The translations under genes were made by a program, and so were the position numbers. A model generated the notes under the pieces. It worked only from the letters and a program-made list of their open reading frames with translations, did no database searches and was not told the origin of the DNA. Positions 19,079-22,111 of a stretch of 22,111 nucleotides of DNA are shown here, piece after piece. The number at the start of each line of letters is the position of its first letter. The stretch's first letter is position 1. This stretch comes from Phoronis australis. Its lineage: Eukaryota; Phoronida; Phoronidae. The stretch lies in the NCBI GenBank assembly GCA_002633005.1, contig NMRA01000597.1:235199-257309 (forward strand), given 5' to 3'.

Positions 19079-19846
19079 GTCTTATGTTCCATCATAAATT
19101 TGTTACTGTAGTAAATTTAGTCCTGAGTAAATGAGCTTTCACACTTGGATTCAACTACATGTATGTATGGTGAGGAAAGAATGCTAATAAACTCTTAGTG
19201 GGGAAGGCCTATTTGAGTCTGGATCAGCTTCAGTTCTCATAGGATGTCTGACCCACTCACCAGGTAAACTTTGTTAAGTTCTACAAAACTTATCATTGTA
19301 GCAGGAACCTGCTAAAGGGCATAGTCACTTTTGGTGGCCAGTAGAAAATCAGTTCTTGAGTTATTCTGCATACATGCGAATTCTTCACTCTTGACCATGA
19401 TAAGGAATTGCGAAACCAGCATCCTAGAAGAAAGAAGCGTGATGCAGCATGATCTTCAAGGAAAGTGTTCAAAAGGCTTTCAAGAAAATTAGAAGGATTT
19501 GTCGGTTTTTCCTAAGCCGTGGATATTTCTAAAAAATGTCTGTGACCTCCAGCTAAATATCAAGAGGTTGTCAAGTATGTACGATGTTTCACCTATTACA
19601 AATATTTGTGGGAAACTTAGGCCTTGTAACTTGTAAATAGCACGTGCAAAAAGTCTTGTCTTGGAATAAAAACCATCACTTGAAAAGGTGTATTTATTAC
19701 CCATACTACTTATAACTACCATCTTACTCTTGACCTCTGGGGTTAAGCATGAGAAATAAATCATGGGTAAAAGAACTGGCCTGGACATCACCGGGCCTGT
19801 TTTCAGAGTTGAGCATCCAGTTGTATTGTTTCATTTTCCAGAGAGA

Positions 19847-19898
19847 TTGTTGGCTATAGGGTAATTGTTCATTATTTAATACACAATATAGCCAACAA
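19847..19898. repeat. Perfect 12-bp inverted repeat TTGTTGGCTATA/TATAGCCAACAA
   Basis: The exact 12-bp arms enclose a 28-base AT-rich spacer. It could be a small foldback or the deleted remnant of an inverted-repeat element. No flanking duplication is clear. Confidence 0.6.
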
Positions 19899-21696
19899 GT
19901 GAAATTCCATTTTGTCGTATTAAATTCTCCACAAAAACAATGATTAAGTAAACTTTAGTCTGCTATTAGCATTGCTTACGCTGTGAAAATGTGATAAAAC
20001 AACATTTGTTACAGTTTCTATTATTTGCACCTTGGTTATCAGCATTTGTTTTTTGAAAATTGTGAAAATGACAATTTTGGCATGAACTGTTTTTGTAGGA
20101 ATCACTCTTGCCTAAGATAATCACCGTGGTTACTAAGTATAAGGATAATATCATTTCAAAACTATAGAAGTTTTTGCTGTCTGACTAATGTCAAAGCTTA
20201 CTGCAACTGGTGTTCAGACTAAGAGTTTTTTCTTTGGATAGACTGTTTCCGGAAAGTGACGGTTGTTGAGTTATTTTCCATAGTTAAAAATGTGCTGATA
20301 ATAAGTGGGTTGCTCCTTTGTATGGTACTTCATGACGCAGATTTTTTCAAAGGATGTAGAACTTCATACACTGTTACAGTGGCTGATCAGTATAGGGGTG
20401 AGGGTGCACTCAATCACAGCCACTGTTTTGTATTGTCTGGGGTGTTTTTTTTTTGGTTTTTTTTTTTTTTTGGTTAGTGTTTCCTGAGGGGTGTAACACG
20501 CACCCTACTGTGTTATTGCTTGGCATCTAACATTCTGAGTGATCCTGCATTTTTTCTACCAGCATGGATTGTAGAGGCCATCATGGAAACCAACCTGTAT
20601 CAATCTAAGCATTTGATCATGGAACCATCTGGTTGTGTCCCATTGCATTTGTCACTCTTTACAAGAAGCCATTGCATTTTGTTGAGCTAAAAATACTAAG
20701 GAATTGACAGTTAGTTATTCCCCAGCTCAGAAACATAACACAAAATGGTCCTAATGGGATCTTAGGGACTCCAGGGTCTGTTAACTAGACATGCTATTAT
20801 GAATTTGAGTTACTGGCTAATCCAGCAAAAAGTGAAAACACTCGATTTGTGTGGCAGCGGCTTATACTAACACCATCAGCTTTATATGTGTTGGTGCATA
20901 TATCACTGTCAGTTGCTAAACAAAGACTCGGTATGATTTGCTCAATAATTTTGATTGTCCCAAATAGGTGAGCAGGATGGTTTTTACAAAATTTCATTGT
21001 TTCACAGTTGTGTTTCGAATAAAAACAACTGGGGGCTAATTATGTAACATCAAAATGTCTAATCAATATTTTTCACAGAAGGCAGGTGCAAATAGCTTTT
21101 ATTGTTGACTGGTTATTATGCATTCGTGTTGCAATCTTTTGGCAAGCGCTGGACTTATTGAGTAGGCAGGTGTTCTAATCACTTGGTAAAAAATGCTCAG
21201 TGTAATATCATGCATAATTACACTTGAAAGGTCAGCAGCCGTTTTAGTGCACTGTAGGTCTTGGTAGCTATCAAAAGGCTACTTAAGGTTAGACTGTAGT
21301 ATTCCACATACCTTGCCTTCAAAATCCCTGTGCACAAATGCATGCCGCCTACCATAAATCCCGGTACTGCTGTTGGTAATCACTGTTCTTCACTGACAAT
21401 TTCAGTTAGACATTTTACAGCCTGATACACGTGCTTACATTTTTGTGAGATAATTAACATTAGCAAAATGGGTTTTCATCTGAGAGCTGTTCTTTTAACT
21501 GTAGCCCAATGGGATTAATGTTGCCTGAAGACTGCTCTGTTTTCACTACCAATATCACTATGACCCCCCCTTCCCCTGATACCTTTCCACTCCACTGCTG
21601 TTCTCTATTTCTTCAGTTTGTTGCACTTTCCATAACCTTTCATATAATTTCAGATGTTTTAGTTTTTTGATGTCCATTTTTGTTCTTACAATTTTT
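19899..21696. other. Intronic stretch without an identified gene
   Basis: A T-rich tract at 20445-20471 (T6-10 runs broken by GG) is the main simple repeat, flanked at a distance by a weak AGGGTGC/GCACCCT inverted pair (about 20400 and 20502). A pyrimidine-rich patch lies at about 21562-21620. Open frames are short and motif-free. Confidence 0.4.
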
Positions 21697-21999
21697 AAAG
21701 CTACATTTTCCCTGTTTAGCGAGCTGAAAATGAAGCTTGACTTAGGCCTTTAATTGCCATCCAATCGATCTGATAGTGTGATTTACATGATGGGATTCTA
21801 TACAGATACCTACAATTAACATCGAAATTATGGTTAGGTTACACTCGAATTGCAAATTCAAAAATGGATCATCAGTGGCATTATGCATTGCATGTAAATT
21901 GAGTTGGTAAGGAAAATGAAATCCTATCACGGTAAGGAATATATGAATTCCTAATTTAATTTTGGTTTTAGCCTGTTAAACAGGGCAAAATACAGCTTT
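21697..21999. mobile_element. CCCTGTTTAGC-family MITE, copy 3 (303 bp)
   Basis: The left end AAAGCTACATTTTCCCTGTTTAGC and the reverse complement of the right end AAAGCTGTATTTTGCCCTGTTTAAC match over about 35 bases, continuing to GAGCTGAAAAT versus AGGCTAAAAC. This is the most complete copy of the family also seen at 7411-7692 and 7837-8020. The minus-strand open frame at 21742-21930 lies wholly inside it and is non-genic. Confidence 0.65.
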
Positions 22000-22111
22000 G
22001 CGTTTTCTATTTCCTGGAACTCGTCGCGCCATCTCTCGTCTTTTGATAATTTATTGTTTTGGAGGTTTATAGCAGCTACAAGTCTATGTGTATAGTTTTA
22101 TTCCTTGCTTT

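Larger units (their letters stand above)
1891..22111 (+). other. Putative first intron (continues past window)
   Basis: No second exon is convincing between the donor and the window end. Open frames here are short, AT-driven, lack conserved motifs and several overlap transposon remnants. Pyrimidine-tract-AG words are frequent, as expected, but none opens a phase-0 frame that continues a recognisable domain. The contents are mobile-element remnants, tandem repeats and isolated foldbacks, listed separately. If the exon at 1648 is wrong, this is simply intergenic DNA. Confidence 0.4.

Noticed and set aside
20445-20471. Poly-T tract as a minus-strand retroposon tail
   Set aside because: No retroposon body, tRNA-like head or target duplication was seen beside it; called simple repeat only.

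Overview
The window reads as nuclear DNA of an animal, most likely a marine invertebrate and perhaps a deuterostome. It is AT-rich and has no dense coding. It holds one short eukaryote-style coding exon ending at a GT splice donor, a CpG-rich stretch just upstream, and many small non-autonomous DNA transposon remnants and diverged tandem repeats. The exact palindrome GTAGGCCTAC occurs twice. From memory such strings are common in echinoderm and some other deuterostome genomes, so it is only a weak taxonomic hint. There is no bacterial, phage or organelle gene organisation and no CRISPR array, rRNA or recognisable tRNA.

Layout. Positions 1-1340 are upstream sequence with G-run inverted-repeat elements (677-716, 779-992) and an ETS-like palindrome (1016-1034). 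Positions about 1341-1647 look like a promoter and 5' UTR: locally CpG-rich, with an E2F-like TTCCCGCC and a weak TATAAG. Positions 1648-1890 are the only coding segment I can support. It encodes 81 residues, starts at an ATG with an in-frame stop ten codons upstream, and ends in phase 0 at AAG|GTAGGC. The protein is basic and serine-rich, then ends in what looks like the first strand and turn of a ubiquitin-like or Ras-binding fold (FDVCVRLPDGTTRK). I cannot name the gene. From 1891 to the end I find no second exon, so I read about 20 kb as its first intron.

The intron is mostly mobile-element debris. The best-supported items are: a hAT-type MITE at 14553-14710 with an 8-bp target duplication (7/8); a 147-bp element at 6829-6975 with 20/21 matching inverted termini and 5-bp flanking direct repeats; a 245-bp element at 17203-17447 rich in TTAAG words; a CCCTGTTTAGC-ended family with three members (7411-7692, 7837-8020, 21697-21999), two of which lie in a tandem duplication of about 430 bp; and a tandem array at about 11.1-12.2 kb (period about 427 bp) loaded with AGGTCATTAGGTGCA-like words, with diverged relatives at 18.3-19.0 kb.

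The most interesting loose ends are a pre-miRNA-shaped hairpin at 3081-3155, the nuclear-receptor-half-site-like words in the 11-12 kb array, a symmetric nested inverted repeat at 6140-6199, and an inverted pair of forkhead-like sites at 8051-8070. I see no convincing new multi-gene system. Homology statements rest on reading by eye, without alignment software.
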